Shown here: positions 25,659 to 36,480 of the stretch, piece after piece
Numbering within the stretch: the stretch's first letter is position 1
Layout: every line of letters begins with the position of its first letter
Made by a program: the position numbers and the translations under genes
Notes under the pieces: model-generated
Seen by the model: the letters and a program-made list of their open reading frames with translations, nothing else
Told to the model about the DNA's origin: nothing
Database searches by the model: none
Assembly: GCF_000313565.1 (NCBI RefSeq)
Contig: NZ_HE578923.1
Location: 1-64,000, forward strand
Reading direction: 5' to 3'
Source of the DNA: Dielma fastidiosa
GTDB lineage: Bacteria > Bacillota_I > Bacilli_A > Erysipelotrichales > Erysipelotrichaceae
Length of the DNA: 64,000 nt

Positions 25659-25945
25659 TGAATAACTACAGAGATATTATTATCTGTCCAATCATCACTG
25701 AGAAATCAATGAAATTGATGGAAGAAGATAACAAGGTTACATTCGAAGTTGCTAAGGGCGTAAACAGAACTCAGGTTCGTCAGGCTGTTGAAAAAATCTT
25801 CGGTGTTAATGTTGAAAAAGTTAACATGGTTAACACAAAGCCAAAAGCTAAACGTGTTGGTAAATACACTGGCACAACAAGTCCTGTACATAAGGCAATC
25901 GTTAAAATTGCTGCTGGACAAGACATCAACTTATTCGGCGAATAG
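25658..25945 (+). CDS. rplW: 50S ribosomal protein L23
   Basis: 95 residues at the tunnel exit, the docking site for SRP and trigger factor. YRDIIICPIITEKSMKL is the typical N-terminus. Translation is coupled to rplD by a TAATG overlap; GAGGAGG lies in the end of rplD. Confidence 0.97.
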   Translation: MNNYRDIIICPIITEKSMKLMEEDNKVTFEVAKGVNRTQVRQAVEKIFGVNVEKVNMVNTKPKAKRVGKYTGTTSPVHKAIVKIAAGQDINLFGE

Positions 25946-25949
25946 TCGA

Positions 25950-25978
25950 AACAGGGAAGAGTCACGCTATTTCCCTTT
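25950..25978 (+). other. Hairpin in the rplW-rplB gap
   Basis: agggaa and ttccct arms lie in the 59-nt gap, an unusually long spacing for this operon. There is no T tract, so this may be a processing or stability element rather than a terminator. Confidence 0.35.
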
Positions 25979-26004
25979 AAAATGCGTAAGGAGGAAATTA
26001 ATCC

Positions 26005-26838
26005 ATGGCGATTAAGAAATATAAGCCAACGACCCCGGGTCGTCGTAATATGTCAACACTGACATTTGACGAAATTACAACGAACAGTCCTGAACGCTCA
26101 CTGCTTGCTCCTTTAGGAAGCAAAGGTGGCCGTAACAATAACGGACGTATCACTACTCGTCACCAAGGTGGAGGCCATAAGCGCCAATACCGTATTATCG
26201 ATTTCAAGAGAAACAAAGATGGTATCCCTGCTAAGGTTGCTACTATCGAATACGATCCAAACAGATCAGCAAACATCGCATTGTTAAACTATGCAGATGG
26301 TGAAAAACGTTATATCCTGGCTCCAAAGGGATTAACGGTCGGCACAACACTGCTTTCTGGTGAAACAGCTGATATCAAGGTTGGTAACTGCTTGGAAATG
26401 CGTCACATGCCTGAAGGTACATTCATTCACAACGTTGAATTGAAACCTGGCAAGGGCGGTCAGCTGGCTCGTTCAGCTGGTGTTTCAGCTCAGATTCTTG
26501 GTATCGAAGATAAATATGTAACAGTACGTCTTGCCTCTGGCGAAGTACGTAAAATCTTAGCTAACTGCCGTGCTACTATCGGACAAGTTGGTAACGAAGA
26601 CCACAGCCTGGTAAATCTGGGTAAAGCAGGTCGCTCACGCTGGTTAGGTATCAGACCTACGGTTCGTGGTTCAGTTATGAACCCTAACGATCACCCTCAC
26701 GGTGGTGGTGAAGGCCGTACACCAGTTGGACGTAAGTCACCAATGACGCCATGGGGTAAAAAAGCTATGGGTGTTAAAACTCGTAAGAGCAAAAAAGCTT
26801 CGACTAAACTGATCGTTCGTCGTCGCAATGGCAAGTAA
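26005..26838 (+). CDS. rplB: 50S ribosomal protein L2
   Basis: 277 residues and essential for peptidyl transfer. The conserved [17 protein letters not shown] region with its key His is present near the C-terminus. AAGGAGG lies upstream of the ATG. Full length. Confidence 0.98.
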   Translation: MAIKKYKPTTPGRRNMSTLTFDEITTNSPERSLLAPLGSKGGRNNNGRITTRHQGGGHKRQYRIIDFKRNKDGIPAKVATIEYDPNRSANIALLNYADGEKRYILAPKGLTVGTTLLSGETADIKVGNCLEMRHMPEGTFIHNVELKPGKGGQLARSAGVSAQILGIEDKYVTVRLASGEVRKILANCRATIGQVGNEDHSLVNLGKAGRSRWLGIRPTVRGSVMNPNDHPHGGGEGRTPVGRKSPMTPWGKKAMGVKTRKSKKASTKLIVRRRNGK

Positions 26839-26859
26839 GCGAAAGGAGGAAATTAAAAA

Positions 26860-27138
26860 ATGAGTCGTAGTTTGAAAAAAGGACCTTTCTGTGATGAACA
26901 CTTAATGAAGAAAGTGGAAAAACTGAATGAGTCTGGTAAAAAAGAAGTAATTAAAACTTGGTCACGTCGTTCTACAATCTTCCCTCAATTCGTTGAACAC
27001 ACATTTGCCGTTTACAATGGTAAAGAACATCTTCCAGTTTATGTTACAGAAGATATGGTTGGTCACAAATTAGGTGAATTCGTGCCAACTCGCAAATACT
27101 CAGGCCATGGAGCCGATGATAAGAAAGCTAAGAGATAG
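26860..27138 (+). CDS. rpsS: 30S ribosomal protein S19
   Basis: 92 residues; [18 protein letters not shown] and [16 protein letters not shown] are family hallmarks. AAAGGAGG lies 8 nt upstream. Confidence 0.98.
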   Translation: MSRSLKKGPFCDEHLMKKVEKLNESGKKEVIKTWSRRSTIFPQFVEHTFAVYNGKEHLPVYVTEDMVGHKLGEFVPTRKYSGHGADDKKAKR

Positions 27139-27148
27139 GAGGAAGTAA

Positions 27149-27487
27149 ATGATGGAAGTTAAAGCAACTGCAAAAACATTACGCATCCCACCTAGAAAAG
27201 CTCGTCTTGTACTTGATCTGGTTCGTGGTAAGGATGTTGAAGAAGCGAAAGCAATTTTGAAATATACATCAAATTTTGCTGCCGATGCATCATTAAAAGT
27301 ATTAAATTCAGCGATTGCCAATGCTGTTAACAACAATGGCATGGATGAAGAAAACCTGTATGTAAAAGCTTGTTACGCAAACGAAGGTATCGTATTGAAA
27401 AGATTCATGCCGCGTGCAAAAGGCAGCGCAAGCGCAATTCATAAGCGCACTAGCCACATCACATTTGTGGTTAGTGAACGTGATTAA
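27149..27487 (+). CDS. rplV: 50S ribosomal protein L22
   Basis: 112 residues. It contains the tunnel hairpin region ([19 protein letters not shown]), where macrolide-resistance changes occur in other species. AGGAGG lies 6 nt before ATG 27149. A second ATG follows at once and cannot be excluded. Confidence 0.97.
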   Translation: MMEVKATAKTLRIPPRKARLVLDLVRGKDVEEAKAILKYTSNFAADASLKVLNSAIANAVNNNGMDEENLYVKACYANEGIVLKRFMPRAKGSASAIHKRTSHITFVVSERD

Positions 27488-27498
27488 GGAGGTAGCTC

Positions 27499-28299
27499 AT
27501 GGGACAAAAAGTTAGTCCAATCGGATTACGTGTCGGTGTCATTCGTGATTGGGAATCAAGATGGTATGCAGACAAAGATTATGCCGATTTATTACTGGAA
27601 GACGTTAAGATTCGTGAATTCTTATTCAAAGAGTTAAAAGCTGCTTCCGTATCAAGAATTGAAATCGAACGTTCAAAGAACCGCGTTGAAGTAATCATTC
27701 GTTCAGCTCGTCCAGGTGTTATCATCGGTACAAATGGCGAAGCTGTTGAAGTGATCAAGAAAAAACTGGTTAAATTAACAAATGGTAAGAACGTATTCAT
27801 CAAGGTAGTTGAAATTGCTAACCCTGATTTAGACGCTCGTATCGTTGCAAGAAGCATTGCCGATCAGCTGGAACAGCGTGCATCATTCAGAACTGCTCAG
27901 AAAAGAGCTATTCAAAAGACGATGCGTTCTGGTGCTAAGGGTATCAAAACTTCAGTATCCGGCCGTTTAGGCGGAGCTGATATCGCTCGTTCAGAAGGTT
28001 ATTCTGAAGGGGTTGTACCTCTTCACACATTACGTGCTGATATCGATTATGCACATGAAGAAGCATCTACTACTTATGGCCGCTTAGGTGTTAAAGTTTG
28101 GATCTGCCGCGGTGAAGTTCTGCCTGGACAAATGGTTCAGGAACCAGAAGCACCAAAACAGCCTGCTAATGATAGACGTCGCCGCAACAACAACCGTCGT
28201 CCGAATAACGGGGATCGTCGTCCTAACAACAATAACGCTAAGGCAGCTCCAGTTAAGGAAGCTGAAACAGCAGCTCCGGCAGTTGAAGGAGGAAAATAA
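27499..28299 (+). CDS. rpsC: 30S ribosomal protein S3
   Basis: 266 residues: a type-2 KH domain ([17 protein letters not shown]) and the S3 C-terminal domain. These are followed by a 40-residue low-complexity tail rich in Asn, Arg and Pro (from about residue 220), turning Ala/Glu-rich at the end. The tail exceeds the common Bacillus S3 and is likely disordered on the ribosome surface near the mRNA entry. AAGGAGG lies upstream of the ATG. Confidence 0.97.
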   Translation: MGQKVSPIGLRVGVIRDWESRWYADKDYADLLLEDVKIREFLFKELKAASVSRIEIERSKNRVEVIIRSARPGVIIGTNGEAVEVIKKKLVKLTNGKNVFIKVVEIANPDLDARIVARSIADQLEQRASFRTAQKRAIQKTMRSGAKGIKTSVSGRLGGADIARSEGYSEGVVPLHTLRADIDYAHEEASTTYGRLGVKVWICRGEVLPGQMVQEPEAPKQPANDRRRRNNNRRPNNGDRRPNNNNAKAAPVKEAETAAPAVEGGK

Positions 28300-28302
28300 T
28301 CT

Positions 28303-28719
28303 ATGTTAATGCCTAATAGAACTAAATATAGAAGACCTCACCGTTTGAGTTACGAAGGTAAGTCAAAAGCTGGCCGTGCTGTTGCATTCGGTGAATTCGG
28401 TCTTGTTGCTGATTCTGGTAACTACGTAAGTAACCGTCAGATTGAAGCAGCACGTATTGCGATGACACGTTATATGAAACGTGGCGGACAAGTTTGGATC
28501 AAAATTTTCCCACACATGGCAATCACAAGAAAACCATTGGAAGTACGTATGGGATCTGGTAAAGGTGCACCTGAAGGATGGGTAGCAGTAGTTAAACCTG
28601 GTCGTGTTATGTTTGAAATCGGCGGCGTTGACGAAGCAACTGCTCGTGAAGCGTTCCGTCTTGCTTCTCACAAACTTCCAGTTAAATGTAAATTTGTACG
28701 TAAGGGCGAGGAGGAGTAA
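28303..28719 (+). CDS. rplP: 50S ribosomal protein L16
   Basis: 138 residues; the [14 protein letters not shown] start is the normal L16 N-terminus, which supports ATG 28303 over 28309. GGAGG is at the 3' end of rpsC. L16 positions the A-site tRNA. Confidence 0.98.
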   Translation: MLMPNRTKYRRPHRLSYEGKSKAGRAVAFGEFGLVADSGNYVSNRQIEAARIAMTRYMKRGGQVWIKIFPHMAITRKPLEVRMGSGKGAPEGWVAVVKPGRVMFEIGGVDEATAREAFRLASHKLPVKCKFVRKGEEE

Positions 28720-28722
28720 CAC

Positions 28723-28923
28723 ATGACAGTCAAGGAAATCAGAGAAAAAAGCAATGCTGAATTGCTGAATGATATCGAAACGCTTAAAGCTGAACTCTTT
28801 AACCTTCGTTTCCAACAAGCAACTGGACAATTAACAAATCCTGCAAGAATGAGAGAAATTAAGAAATCTATTGCTCGTATTAAAACAGTGATGACTGAGC
28901 GCGAGCTTAGTAATCAAGATTAG
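28723..28923 (+). CDS. rpmC: 50S ribosomal protein L29
   Basis: 66 residues forming two long helices near the tunnel exit. [20 protein letters not shown] is the family signature. Starts 3 nt after rplP. Confidence 0.97.
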   Translation: MTVKEIREKSNAELLNDIETLKAELFNLRFQQATGQLTNPARMREIKKSIARIKTVMTERELSNQD

Positions 28924-28937
28924 GAGGATCGAAGAGA

Positions 28938-29201
28938 ATGGAAGAAAGATCTAACCGTAAAGTTTATCGTGGAACTGTTGTTTCCGATAAAATGGATAAG
29001 ACAATTACAATCATTGTTGAAACTAAAAAAACACACCCTTTATATGGTAAACGTGTTAAATATTCTAAGAAATTCAAGGCTCATGATGAGAACAACGAAG
29101 CTAGAATCGGTGATAGAGTTGAAATTATGGAAACTCGTCCATTGTCAGCAACTAAACGTTTCCGCTTAGTTAAAGTCATCGATAAAGCCGAAGTTCTTTA
29201 G
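28938..29201 (+). CDS. rpsQ: 30S ribosomal protein S17
   Basis: 87 residues; [16 protein letters not shown] and the [12 protein letters not shown] end are family hallmarks. OB-fold primary 16S rRNA binder. Confidence 0.97.
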   Translation: MEERSNRKVYRGTVVSDKMDKTITIIVETKKTHPLYGKRVKYSKKFKAHDENNEARIGDRVEIMETRPLSATKRFRLVKVIDKAEVL

Positions 29202-29220
29202 TCGCTAGGAGGTAACGTTC

Positions 29221-29589
29221 ATGATTCAAAATGAAAGTAGATTACGAGTAGCTGACAACACGGGAGCTAAAGAAGTATTAGTTATTCGTGGACTAGGTGG
29301 AAGTAAAAGAAAATTCAGCAACATTGGTGATGTTGTTGTATGTGCAGTAAAACAGGCTGCTACTGGCGGAACTGTTAAAAAAGGTGATGTTGTTAAAGGT
29401 GTAATCGTACGTACTCGCCGCGGTATCCGCCGTGAGAATGGTACTTATATCAAATTTGATGACAACGCTGTTGTACTTATCAAGGATGATAAGACACCAC
29501 GTGGTACACGTATTTTCGGACCAGTGGCAAGAGAGCTGCGTGACAAGGATTACATGAAAATTGTATCTTTGGCACCAGAAGTATTATAG
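29221..29589 (+). CDS. rplN: 50S ribosomal protein L14
   Basis: 122 residues, starting [17 protein letters not shown]. It forms inter-subunit bridges and is the site where RsfS binds. Starts the spc portion of the cluster; AGGAGG is upstream. Confidence 0.98.
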   Translation: MIQNESRLRVADNTGAKEVLVIRGLGGSKRKFSNIGDVVVCAVKQAATGGTVKKGDVVKGVIVRTRRGIRRENGTYIKFDDNAVVLIKDDKTPRGTRIFGPVARELRDKDYMKIVSLAPEVL

Positions 29590-29600
29590 GAGGTGCCCTT

Positions 29601-29909
29601 GTGAAGATCAAAAAAGGTGATAAGGTTCAAGTTATTACAGGTGCTTACAAAGGCACAATCGCTGAAGTAACTAAAGTTCTTCCTAAAGAGAGCAAAGTCA
29701 TCGTTGAAGGTGTTAACTTAGTTAAGAAACACATGAAACCGACTCAAGCTAATCCGGACGGCGGAATTGTTGAAATGGAAGCTCCAATTCATGTTTCAAA
29801 TGTTATGCTGTATGACAGCAAAGCTAAAAAAGCAAGCAGAGTTGGCTTCAAAATTGCTGATGGCAAAAAAGTGCGCGTGTACAAAGCTACTGGCGCTGAA
29901 GTGAAATAG
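29601..29909 (+). CDS. rplX: 50S ribosomal protein L24
   Basis: 102 residues with a KOW motif ([19 protein letters not shown]). It starts with GTG, 7 nt after AGGAGG. Assembly initiator of the 50S subunit. Confidence 0.97.
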   Translation: MKIKKGDKVQVITGAYKGTIAEVTKVLPKESKVIVEGVNLVKKHMKPTQANPDGGIVEMEAPIHVSNVMLYDSKAKKASRVGFKIADGKKVRVYKATGAEVK

Positions 29910-29923
29910 GGGGGAGCTAAGAG

Positions 29924-30463
29924 ATGAACCGCCTACAGGAAAAATACAACAATACAGTTGTAGAAAACATGATGAAGAAATTCGGGTACAAATCTGTAAT
30001 GGAAGTACCTGTTATTGATAAAGTAGTTATCAATATGGGATGCGGCGATGCTATCGCTAATCCTAAAACTTTAGAAGAAGCTGTTGCTGAACTGACTCAG
30101 ATCACTGGTCAGAAGCCGGTAATCACTAAAGCTAAAAAGTCAATCGCAAACTTCAAACTTCGTGAAGGTATGCCGATCGGCTGTAAAGTTACATTGCGCA
30201 AAGACTACATGTATGATTTCTTAGATAAGCTGATGAACATTTCACTGCCTCGTGTAAGAGATTTCCGTGGTGTCAGCAAAACGGCTTTTGATGGTCGTGG
30301 TAACTATACATTAGGTGTTAAGGAACAAATCATTTTCCCAGAAATCAACTTTGATAAAGTAAATAAGGTTCGCGGGATGGATGTTGTTATCGTAACAACT
30401 GCAAAAACAAATGAAGAAGCTAAGGCGCTGCTTGAAGAATTAGGCATGCCTTTCCAGAAATAG
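29924..30463 (+). CDS. rplE: 50S ribosomal protein L5
   Basis: 179 residues; binds 5S rRNA and contacts the P-site t[14 protein letters not shown] and [11 protein letters not shown] are family motifs. Preceded by GGGGGAG. Confidence 0.98.
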   Translation: MNRLQEKYNNTVVENMMKKFGYKSVMEVPVIDKVVINMGCGDAIANPKTLEEAVAELTQITGQKPVITKAKKSIANFKLREGMPIGCKVTLRKDYMYDFLDKLMNISLPRVRDFRGVSKTAFDGRGNYTLGVKEQIIFPEINFDKVNKVRGMDVVIVTTAKTNEEAKALLEELGMPFQK

Positions 30464-30478
30464 GGAGGACAATAAGAT

Positions 30479-30664
30479 ATGGCAAAAAAAGCGATGGTAC
30501 TCAAAGCAAATCGCCCTCAAAAGTTCTCAACTCGTGAATATACACGTTGCGAACGTTGCGGACGTCCTCACTCAGTTTTACGTAAATACAAACTCTGCCG
30601 TATTTGCTTCCGTGAGCTGGCTTACAAAGGTCAGATCCCTGGAGTGAAGAAGGCTAGTTGGTAA
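30479..30664 (+). CDS. rpsZ: 30S ribosomal protein S14, zinc type
   Basis: 61 residues with Cys24, Cys27, Cys40 and Cys43 forming the zinc ribbon of the short (type Z) S14. Starts [10 protein letters not shown]. Its C+ form implies zinc need for this subunit; no C- paralogue is in the window. Confidence 0.97.
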   Translation: MAKKAMVLKANRPQKFSTREYTRCERCGRPHSVLRKYKLCRICFRELAYKGQIPGVKKASW

Positions 30665-30684
30665 GAGATAGGAGGAATTGAGTC

Positions 30685-31080
30685 ATGATGATGACAGATC
30701 CGATTGCTGATATGCTGACTAGAGTTCGTAACGCGCTTCAAGCCCGTCACGAATCAGTTGAGATTCCAGCAAGTAAAGAAAAGATTGAAATTGCTAAGAT
30801 TTTGAAATCAGAAGGTTTCATTACTGATTATAAAGTTGAAGGCGATGTTAAAAAAGTATTAACAGTTACCCTGAAATATGGTGCTAACAACGAAAAAATC
30901 ATTAGCGGATTAAAGAGAATTTCAAAACCAGGTTTACGTGTTTACGCAAAAGTAGATTCTATTCCTAGAGTATTGAATGGTCTTGGTATCGCTATTATCT
31001 CAACATCTCACGGTCTGATGACTGACAGAGAAGCTAGAGCTAAACACGTTGGCGGCGAAGTGCTGGCTTACGTTTGGTAA
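30685..31080 (+). CDS. rpsH: 30S ribosomal protein S8
   Basis: 131 residues, with [14 protein letters not shown] at the start and [14 protein letters not shown] near the end. S8 represses the spc operon in E. coli. The ATG is 7-9 nt after AGGAGG. Confidence 0.98.
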   Translation: MMMTDPIADMLTRVRNALQARHESVEIPASKEKIEIAKILKSEGFITDYKVEGDVKKVLTVTLKYGANNEKIISGLKRISKPGLRVYAKVDSIPRVLNGLGIAIISTSHGLMTDREARAKHVGGEVLAYVW

Positions 31081-31095
31081 TAAAGGAGAACATTT

Positions 31096-31641
31096 ATGTC
31101 ACGTATCGGTAATAAAACGATTACCATTCCTGCAGGCGTAGAGATTACGGTTGCTGAAGGGAATGAAGTGACTGTTAAAGGTCCTAAGGGAACTTTATCA
31201 CGTCAATTTGCACCGTTCTTAACAATTTCTGTTGAAGATGGTGAATGCAAAGTTATCCGTCCGGATGACAATAAAACAACAAAACAACTTCACGGAACAA
31301 CTCGTGCATTGCTGCACAACATGGTTGTTGGTGTATCTGAAGGATTCGAGAAGCGTCTTGAATTAGTTGGTATCGGTTTCCGTTCTGCTATTTCAGGTAA
31401 CAAACTGCAATTAAACATCGGCTATTCTCATCAAGTAATCTTTGATTTAGTTGATGATGTTAAAGTTGAATGTGCTTCACCTACGGAAATTGTTGTATCA
31501 GGTATTGATAAACAAAAAGTCGGTGAATTTGCTGCTAATATCCGTGCTGCTAGAAAACCAGAACCTTACAAGGGCAAAGGTATTCGCTATAAGGGTGAAT
31601 ATGTTCGTCGTAAGGAAGGTAAGACAGCAGGTAAGAAATAG
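31096..31641 (+). CDS. rplF: 50S ribosomal protein L6
   Basis: 181 residues, two repeated domains; [15 protein letters not shown] at the start and [21 protein letters not shown] at the end are diagnostic. Located near the factor-binding site. Confidence 0.98.
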   Translation: MSRIGNKTITIPAGVEITVAEGNEVTVKGPKGTLSRQFAPFLTISVEDGECKVIRPDDNKTTKQLHGTTRALLHNMVVGVSEGFEKRLELVGIGFRSAISGNKLQLNIGYSHQVIFDLVDDVKVECASPTEIVVSGIDKQKVGEFAANIRAARKPEPYKGKGIRYKGEYVRRKEGKTAGKK

Positions 31642-31662
31642 CGAGAAAGGAGCAATCGTAAC

Positions 31663-32019
31663 ATGCTTAAGAAAGTTTCAAGAAACGATGAACGTTTACG
31701 TCGTCATGCACGTGTTCGTACCAAAGTCAATGGTACTGCTGAATGCCCTCGCTTAAACGTATTCCGTTCAAACGCACATATCCATGTGCAGATTATTGAT
31801 GATGTTGCAGGCAAAACTTTAGTTGCTGCCAGCAGTGTTGAATTGAAGTTAGAAAATGGCGGTAATGTTGCTGCTGCAGCGGCTGTTGGTACAGAAGTTG
31901 CAAAGCGCGCATTGGCTGCCGGTATTGAAAATGTAGTATTTGACCGTGGCGGATATATTTACCACGGACGTGTCAAGGCAGTGGCTGAAGCAGCCCGTGA
32001 AGCCGGACTGAAATTTTAA
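31663..32019 (+). CDS. rplR: 50S ribosomal protein L18
   Basis: 118 residues; 5S rRNA binder with a basic N-terminus ([19 protein letters not shown]) and the [21 protein letters not shown] signature. AAAGGAG precedes the ATG. Confidence 0.97.
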   Translation: MLKKVSRNDERLRRHARVRTKVNGTAECPRLNVFRSNAHIHVQIIDDVAGKTLVAASSVELKLENGGNVAAAAAVGTEVAKRALAAGIENVVFDRGGYIYHGRVKAVAEAAREAGLKF

Positions 32020-32035
32020 GGAGGTCATGCGAAAA

Positions 32036-32548
32036 ATGGAACGCAAACCAAGAAGAGACCGCGAACGCGAAAAAGAATTTGAAGAACGCGTCGTTACGAT
32101 CAATCGTGTTACCAAGGTTGTTAAAGGTGGACGCCGTTTCCGCTTTGCTGCTCTTGTCGTGATCGGTGATAAAAAGGGACGTGTAGGTTTCGGTACAGGT
32201 AAAGCTAATGAAGTACCTGATGCTATCAAAAAAGCCATTGAAGATGCTAAGAAGAATGTCTTCAATGTTGCTATCGTAAACGGAACAACTATTCCACATG
32301 AAATCGTTGGTAAATTCGGTGCCGGTGAAATCCTGCTCCGCCCGGCTTCAGAAGGTACTGGAGTTATCGCTGGCGGCGCTGTACGTGATGTACTGGAATT
32401 GGCTGGATTCAGCGATATCCTGTCTAAGTGCTTGGGGTCACGCACACCAGTTAACATGGTAAGTGCAACGATCAACGCTCTTCAGAATCTGAAGACAATC
32501 GAAGAAACTGCTCGTCTTCGTGATAAAAAGCCTCAGGAAATTCGTTAG
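32036..32548 (+). CDS. rpsE: 30S ribosomal protein S5
   Basis: 170 residues from ATG 32036, which is 11 nt after AAGGAGG; the ATG at 32027 is only 2 nt from that site. The [18 protein letters not shown] and [18 protein letters not shown] regions are conserved. Directly followed by rplO: the rpmD (L30) gene normally between them is missing. Confidence 0.96.
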   Translation: MERKPRRDREREKEFEERVVTINRVTKVVKGGRRFRFAALVVIGDKKGRVGFGTGKANEVPDAIKKAIEDAKKNVFNVAIVNGTTIPHEIVGKFGAGEILLRPASEGTGVIAGGAVRDVLELAGFSDILSKCLGSRTPVNMVSATINALQNLKTIEETARLRDKKPQEIR

Positions 32549-32562
32549 AGGGAGGACAACAC

Positions 32563-33003
32563 ATGAAATTACATGAAATGAGTTATACAGAAGGAGCTAG
32601 ACGCGAAAGAAAGAGAATCGGACGCGGACATGGTTCTGGACATGGTAAAACATCTGGTAAAGGTCAAAAGGGACAAAACGCTCGCAGCGGCGGTGGTGTT
32701 CGTTTAGGTTTTGAAGGTGGACAGACACCAATCATGAGACGTTTACCAAAACGTGGATTTACAAACTTCAATCGTAAAGTATTTGCAATCGTTAATGTTG
32801 AGAGCTTAAACGTTTTCGAAAACGATACAGTTGTAACTCCTGAATTATTGATTGAAACAGGTCTTGTAAGAAAAGAACTGGATGGAATTAAAATCTTGGG
32901 ACAAGGCGAATTAGAGAAAAAATTAACTGTAAAGGCTAATAAATTTTCTGGGTCAGCTGTATCTACCATTGAACAAGCAGGCGGAAAAGTTGAGGTAATC
33001 TAA
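32563..33003 (+). CDS. rplO: 50S ribosomal protein L15
   Basis: 146 residues with the Gly-rich N-terminal arm ([19 protein letters not shown]) and a C-terminal globular domain. 14 nt after rpsE. Confidence 0.98.
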   Translation: MKLHEMSYTEGARRERKRIGRGHGSGHGKTSGKGQKGQNARSGGGVRLGFEGGQTPIMRRLPKRGFTNFNRKVFAIVNVESLNVFENDTVVTPELLIETGLVRKELDGIKILGQGELEKKLTVKANKFSGSAVSTIEQAGGKVEVI

Positions 33004-33004
33004 G

Positions 33005-34297
33005 ATGTTTGCCACAGCAGTCAACATGTTCAAAAACAAGGATATTCGTAAGAGAATCCTGTTTACATGTGCCATGTTGTTTATCTTCCGTTTCGGAGCA
33101 AACATTCCGGTTCCTAATGTTGATACAGGGGCGCTGCTGGCTGGTACGGACAGTAATTCACTGTTGGCGATGATGAACTTGCTGGGTGGCGGACACTTTC
33201 AGCAATTCTCAATCTTTGCAATGGGTGTAGGACCTTATATCACAGGTTCTATCATCATCCAATTGCTGTCAATGGATGTGATTCCGGCTTTGACTGAATT
33301 GTCAAAGCAGGGACAGACTGGACGTAAGGTCATTGACCGTTACACAAGATACCTCGGTGTCGTACTGTGTTTCTTCCAGGCAGCTACAATGACGTATGCA
33401 TTTGATAAAAATTATCATCTGCTGCTGAATAACAGTTTTGCATCTTATATCTTCGTTGCTATCGTTTTAACTGCCGGAACAATGTTCCTGCTTTGGATTG
33501 GTGACCAGATTTCAGCTAAGGGTATTGGTAATGGTGTATCAATGATCATCTTTGCCGGTATCGTTGCTAATCTGCCTGGTCAGTTTAAATCAACCTATGA
33601 TACTTTAGTAACGGCTGAAACGGCAGGTGCCAACGGCATGCTGAGTTTCTTGCTGTATATTGTTGTGTATTTGGTAATTATCGTTCTTGTTGTTTTAATG
33701 ACTGAAGCAACTAGAAGAATTCCTATCCAATATACTTCAAGTACAGTAATCAAGGGTAAAACCAATGAATTGACTTATCTGCCATTAAAGATCAACTCAG
33801 CCAGCGTTATCCCAGTAATCTTTGCTTCTTCAGTAATGATTGCACCGGTAACGATTGCTACCTTCATCACACAAAATGATTTCACGCGTGCGATGCAGAA
33901 GGTGCTGAGCTTCCAGACATGGACAGGTTTAGCCATCTATGTAGTCTTGATACTCTTATTTACTTTCTTCTACACGAATCTTCAGGTCGATCCTGAAAAG
34001 ATTTCCGAGAATCTCGGTAAATCAGGTACATATATTCCAGGTGTAAGACCTGGTGCTGAAACAAAGAATTATGTCAGCAAGGTTTTAAACCGCATAACTG
34101 TACTTGGTTCAATTTCATTGGCATTTATCGCTGTGCTGCCATATGTGATCCCATTAGTTAATCCGGCGTTTGCAAATACAAATGTTGGTTTAGGCGGAAC
34201 GGGTATCATCATCGTAGTCGGTGTTGCTCTTGAAACGGTGAAGTCATTGACCAGTCAGGCTACACAGAAAACATACCGTGGATTTATTGCTCGATAG
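33005..34297 (+). CDS. secY: Protein translocase subunit SecY
   Basis: 430 residues with 10 transmembrane helices, the channel of the Sec translocon. RFGANIPVPNVD, ISAKGIGNGVSMIIFAGI and the C-terminal QKTYRGFIAR are recognised. It begins 1 nt after the rplO stop, so its level is tied to ribosomal protein synthesis. The many lipoproteins in this window would use it. Confidence 0.98.
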   Translation: MFATAVNMFKNKDIRKRILFTCAMLFIFRFGANIPVPNVDTGALLAGTDSNSLLAMMNLLGGGHFQQFSIFAMGVGPYITGSIIIQLLSMDVIPALTELSKQGQTGRKVIDRYTRYLGVVLCFFQAATMTYAFDKNYHLLLNNSFASYIFVAIVLTAGTMFLLWIGDQISAKGIGNGVSMIIFAGIVANLPGQFKSTYDTLVTAETAGANGMLSFLLYIVVYLVIIVLVVLMTEATRRIPIQYTSSTVIKGKTNELTYLPLKINSASVIPVIFASSVMIAPVTIATFITQNDFTRAMQKVLSFQTWTGLAIYVVLILLFTFFYTNLQVDPEKISENLGKSGTYIPGVRPGAETKNYVSKVLNRITVLGSISLAFIAVLPYVIPLVNPAFANTNVGLGGTGIIIVVGVALETVKSLTSQATQKTYRGFIAR

Positions 34298-34310
34298 AAG
34301 GTGAAGGAAC

Positions 34311-34955
34311 ATGAATTTATTGATTATGGGAGGACCTGGTGCCGGTAAGGGTACGATGTCTGAAAAAATCCTGAAGAAATACAATGTTCAGCATATTTCA
34401 ACTGGAGATATCTTCAGAAATGAAATGGCGAATCAGACTGAATTAGGGATATTGGCAAAAAGCTATATCGATCAGGGACTGCTTGTACCGGATGATGTAA
34501 CTAATCAAATGGTAAAGAGCTACCTTGAGAAAACTGATCTTGGCAATGGTTATCTGCTTGACGGATATCCGCGCACCATTGATCAGGCAAAGGCCTTTGA
34601 CGAAATGACGAAGGGAACATCACTGGCGATCGGCAGAGTAATCTCGCTGAGTATCGCTTTTGAAGAACTTGCCGGCAGAGTTACAGGGCGCCGTATTTGT
34701 AAGAAATGCGGAGCAATCTATCACGTAAAATCACACCCGCCGAAAGTGGAGGGAATCTGTGATGTATGTGGAAGCGAATTGATTCAGCGCAAAGATGACA
34801 CAGTTGAAAGCTTAACTGTACGATTAGATGAATACCGCCGTCAGACAGAACCGGTTATGCTGTATTATGGCAATCAGGGACTGCTGCGCAGCGTAAATGC
34901 TAATCAGGCCATCGAAGACGTATGGAAAGATACGCAAAAAGCTTTGGAGGACTAA
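34311..34955 (+). CDS. adk: Adenylate kinase, zinc-LID type
   Basis: 214 residues. P-loop GGPGAGKGT; AMP-site STGDIFR and DGYPRT; the LID carries Cys130, Cys133, Cys150 and Cys153, the structural zinc site of Gram-positive enzymes. Converts ATP + AMP to 2 ADP. Conserved position after secY. Confidence 0.98.
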   Translation: MNLLIMGGPGAGKGTMSEKILKKYNVQHISTGDIFRNEMANQTELGILAKSYIDQGLLVPDDVTNQMVKSYLEKTDLGNGYLLDGYPRTIDQAKAFDEMTKGTSLAIGRVISLSIAFEELAGRVTGRRICKKCGAIYHVKSHPPKVEGICDVCGSELIQRKDDTVESLTVRLDEYRRQTEPVMLYYGNQGLLRSVNANQAIEDVWKDTQKALED

Positions 34956-35729
34956 ATGATTACGACCAAATCACCAAGAGAAATCGAATATATGCGTGAG
35001 GCGGGAAGAATTGTCGGTTTGGCACATGCTGCGGCTGCCTCTTTCATTAAACCGGGTGTGACGACGAAAGAAGTCAATGCGGTTTGTGAAGAGGTCATCT
35101 TAAAGCATGGTGCTGCCCCTTCATTCAAGGGACTGTATGATTTTCCGGCAGCAACCTGTATTTCGGTTAACTCGACTTTAGTTCATGGTATCCCGGACGA
35201 TACAATACTAAAAGAGGGCGATATTATTTCGGTTGATATTGGTGCCTGTTATCATGGTTATCATGGCGATTCGGCTTGGACATATGCGGTCGGCAGCATT
35301 GATGATGAAGCACAGAAATTAATGGATGTGACAAAAGCATCATTGTTTGAAGGTCTAAAATATGCGAAAGCTGGGAATCATCTGACTGATATAAGCCACG
35401 CAATTGGAGAATATGTTTATCAACACGGTTATTCAATTCCGCAGGATTATGCAGGCCATGGGATCGGAACTGAGGTTCATGAAGATCCGATTGTTCCCAA
35501 TTTTGGCCCATCAGGTCACGGTATTTTATTAAAAGAAGGTATGACAATTGCAGTTGAACCGATGGTTCATGCAGGAAGGCCGCAGACCAAGGTGCTTCCT
35601 GATGGTACTGTTCTGACTAAGGACGGTTCACTGGCAGCTCACTATGAGCATACAGTTGTGATTCTGAAAGATGGGTATGAAATTCTAACAACAACTTCAG
35701 AAAAGGAGGAACAAATTAATAATGGGTAA
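34956..35729 (+). CDS. map: Methionine aminopeptidase type I
   Basis: 257 residues. Metal ligands are visible: Asp in ISVDIGA and HGDSAW, His in [10 protein letters not shown], Glu in AVEPM and YEHTVV. Removes initiator Met. The ATG follows the adk stop directly, and the 3' end overlaps infA by 8 nt. Confidence 0.97.
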   Translation: MITTKSPREIEYMREAGRIVGLAHAAAASFIKPGVTTKEVNAVCEEVILKHGAAPSFKGLYDFPAATCISVNSTLVHGIPDDTILKEGDIISVDIGACYHGYHGDSAWTYAVGSIDDEAQKLMDVTKASLFEGLKYAKAGNHLTDISHAIGEYVYQHGYSIPQDYAGHGIGTEVHEDPIVPNFGPSGHGILLKEGMTIAVEPMVHAGRPQTKVLPDGTVLTKDGSLAAHYEHTVVILKDGYEILTTTSEKEEQINNG

Positions 35730-35940
35730 GCAAGATGTAATTGAGATTGATGGCGTAGTCGAAGACACGCTTCCAAACGCAATGTTTAAAGTGAAATTAG
35801 CGAACGGGCACGAAATTCTGGCTCACGTTTCTGGTAAAATCCGTATGCACTACATTCGCATTTTACCGGGGGATCGTGTAACTGTTGAGATTTCACCTTA
35901 TGATTTAACACGTGGGCGTATAACATTCCGACATAAGTAG
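35722..35940 (+). CDS. infA: Translation initiation factor IF-1
   Basis: 72 residues, the usual length; OB fold with [19 protein letters not shown] and [19 protein letters not shown] lies inside the end of map. Confidence 0.98.
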   Translation: MGKQDVIEIDGVVEDTLPNAMFKVKLANGHEILAHVSGKIRMHYIRILPGDRVTVEISPYDLTRGRITFRHK

Positions 35941-35962
35941 TCGTGAACAAGGAGGGAAACGC

Positions 35963-36076
35963 ATGAAAGTAAGACCATCTGTCAAACCAATATGCGATAA
36001 GTGCCGCATCATCAAGCGCAAAGGTCGCGTGATGGTAATTTGTGAGAACCCTAAACACAAACAAAGACAAGGGTAA
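35963..36076 (+). CDS. rpmJ: 50S ribosomal protein L36
   Basis: 37 residues ([14 protein letters not shown] at the start, KHKQRQG at the end). Cys11, Cys14, Cys27 and His32 form the zinc ribbon. AAGGAGGG lies upstream. Too short for many gene callers; fixed position between infA and rpsM. Confidence 0.97.
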   Translation: MKVRPSVKPICDKCRIIKRKGRVMVICENPKHKQRQG

Positions 36077-36095
36077 AATGGAGGTGTAAACAAAT

Positions 36096-36461
36096 ATGGC
36101 TCGTATTGCAGGTGTTGATATTCCACGCGATAAGCGTGTTGTAGTTTCATTAACATATGTATATGGAATCGGCCCGACAACGGCTAGAAAGATTCTTGCA
36201 GACTGCGGAATCAGCGAAGATGTTCGTGTTAAGGATTTAACTGAAGAACAAGAAAACGCGATTCGTAGTAAAGTAGACGGTATTAAAGTCGAAGGTGACT
36301 TACGCCGTGAAGTTTCATTAAACATCAAGCGTTTAATGGAAATCGGATGCTATCGTGGTATCCGTCATCGTAAAGGTTTACCAGTTCGTGGACAACGCAC
36401 TAAAACAAATGCGCGTACACGCAAAGGTCCGGTTCGTACAGTAGCGAACAAGAAGAAATAG
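36096..36461 (+). CDS. rpsM: 30S ribosomal protein S13
   Basis: 121 residues; [15 protein letters not shown] at the start and [14 protein letters not shown] in the basic tail that contacts tRNA. GGAGGTG upstream. Confidence 0.98.
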   Translation: MARIAGVDIPRDKRVVVSLTYVYGIGPTTARKILADCGISEDVRVKDLTEEQENAIRSKVDGIKVEGDLRREVSLNIKRLMEIGCYRGIRHRKGLPVRGQRTKTNARTRKGPVRTVANKKK

Positions 36462-36480
36462 GACGTAGGGAGGAAATAGT

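Noticed and set aside
31849-32475. 208-codon minus-strand frame across rplR and rpsE
   Set aside because: It lies opposite two certain ribosomal protein genes and shows no family features.
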